Assembly (NCBI RefSeq): GCF_016865525.2
Contig: NZ_CP075169.1
Location: 2,356,337-2,420,336, forward strand
Reading direction: 5' to 3'
Origin: Sodalis ligni
GTDB lineage: Bacteria > Pseudomonadota > Gammaproteobacteria > Enterobacterales > Enterobacteriaceae
Length of the DNA: 64,000 bases
A model generated the notes under the pieces. The model worked only from the letters and a program-made list of their open reading frames with translations, was not told where the DNA came from and searched no databases. The position numbers and the translations under genes are program-made. Shown here piece after piece: positions 63,848 through 64,000 of the stretch (position 1 is its first letter; every line of letters begins with the position of its first letter).

Positions 63848-64000
63848 ATGAGTATTGAAGGTAAGGTCATCGTCATCACCGGCGCCAGCAGCGGGATCGG
63901 CCGGGCCGCCGCGCTGCTGCTTGCAGAACGCGGGGCCAGTATCGTACTCGGCGCAAGGCGGTCCGACAGGCTCGCGGCCCTGTCCGAGGCGATCGTGGCC
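63848..64000 (+). CDS. Short-chain dehydrogenase/reductase, N-terminal fragment (runs off window)
   Basis: The first 51 codons begin [20 protein letters not shown] and continue [20 protein letters not shown], the classical SDR TGxxxGIG Rossmann start and NADP-type arginines. AAAAGAGAC is the weak ribosome site. Divergent from the AraC-type regulator, which may control it. Catalytic residues are outside the window. Confidence 0.8.
   Translation, partial: MSIEGKVIVITGASSGIGRAAALLLAERGASIVLGARRSDRLAALSEAIVA

Noticed and set aside
1..64000. tRNA, rRNA, CRISPR, prophage or toxin-antitoxin genes
   Set aside because: I looked for cloverleaf ends, rRNA segments, regular repeats and phage genes and saw none that hold up; a tRNAscan or Rfam search would settle it.

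Overview
The window looks like the chromosome of a free-living or recently host-restricted member of the Enterobacterales. Three genes are close matches to E. coli proteins: class I fumarase, cyclopropane fatty acid synthase and YohJ/YohK. A Klebsiella-type pqqABCDEF cluster sits beside a Gcd of the E. coli length, and there is an IS630 copy. GC is high, apart from a few AT-rich intergenic stretches. Many genes are broken, which recalls Sodalis/Brenneria/Gibbsiella-like genomes in gene decay, but I cannot name the genus from this window. I saw no rRNA, tRNA, CRISPR array or phage module.

Layout. 1-3.3 kb: C4-dicarboxylate use (start of a DcuS/CitA-type sensor kinase, NAD-malic enzyme, AEC permease under a perfect CRP box). 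3.4-7.5 kb: an RcnB-like protein, then a decay zone with remnants of araC, a GH42 beta-galactosidase, an IclR regulator and a DHDPS-type aldolase. 7.5-10.5 kb: intact MFS transporter plus UxaA/GarD-type dehydratase. 10.7-25.4 kb: a sugar island with a TIM paralogue, an RpiB-like isomerase, separate DhaK and DhaL, three xylose-isomerase-like TIM barrels, a 2-hydroxyacid dehydrogenase, a frameshifted MFS, a SIS isomerase, a SorC/EryD-type regulator and an SBP-ATPase-permease ABC importer. Its best reading is tetrulose (erythrulose-type) phosphorylation and isomerisation to D-erythrose 4-phosphate, under a regulator that may read a shared TTGTTCAT element. 25.5-30.4 kb: a second sugar ABC operon with one broken permease. 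30.7-36 kb: fumarase, Cfa, an AraC regulator and yohJK.

36.3-46 kb: dipeptidase, pqqABCDE, a broken pqqF and gcd, together the PQQ-dependent periplasmic glucose oxidation route. The dipeptidase, pqqF and gcd all carry frame disruptions. 46-49.4 kb: a small lipoprotein, an AT-rich gap, a Gfo/Idh oxidoreductase and a frameshifted IS630 element at a CTAG target. 49.5-56 kb: a DsbA-fold protein, a MarR regulator, hydroxyarylic acid decarboxylase subunits C and D (no B nearby), a DHA2 efflux pump, a LysR regulator and an O-methyltransferase. Two of these promoters share ATGCA-N4-ATGCA repeats. 57-64 kb: a TRAP operon with a fused QM permease and LacI regulator, then an SDR, an RbsD/FucU-type mutarotase, an AraC regulator and the start of another SDR.

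Two themes recur. One is carbohydrate and sugar-acid uptake with local regulators. The other is widespread gene damage, much of it single-base indels in or near G/C or A runs, so either real pseudogenisation or consensus error has to be settled before function is assigned to the broken genes.
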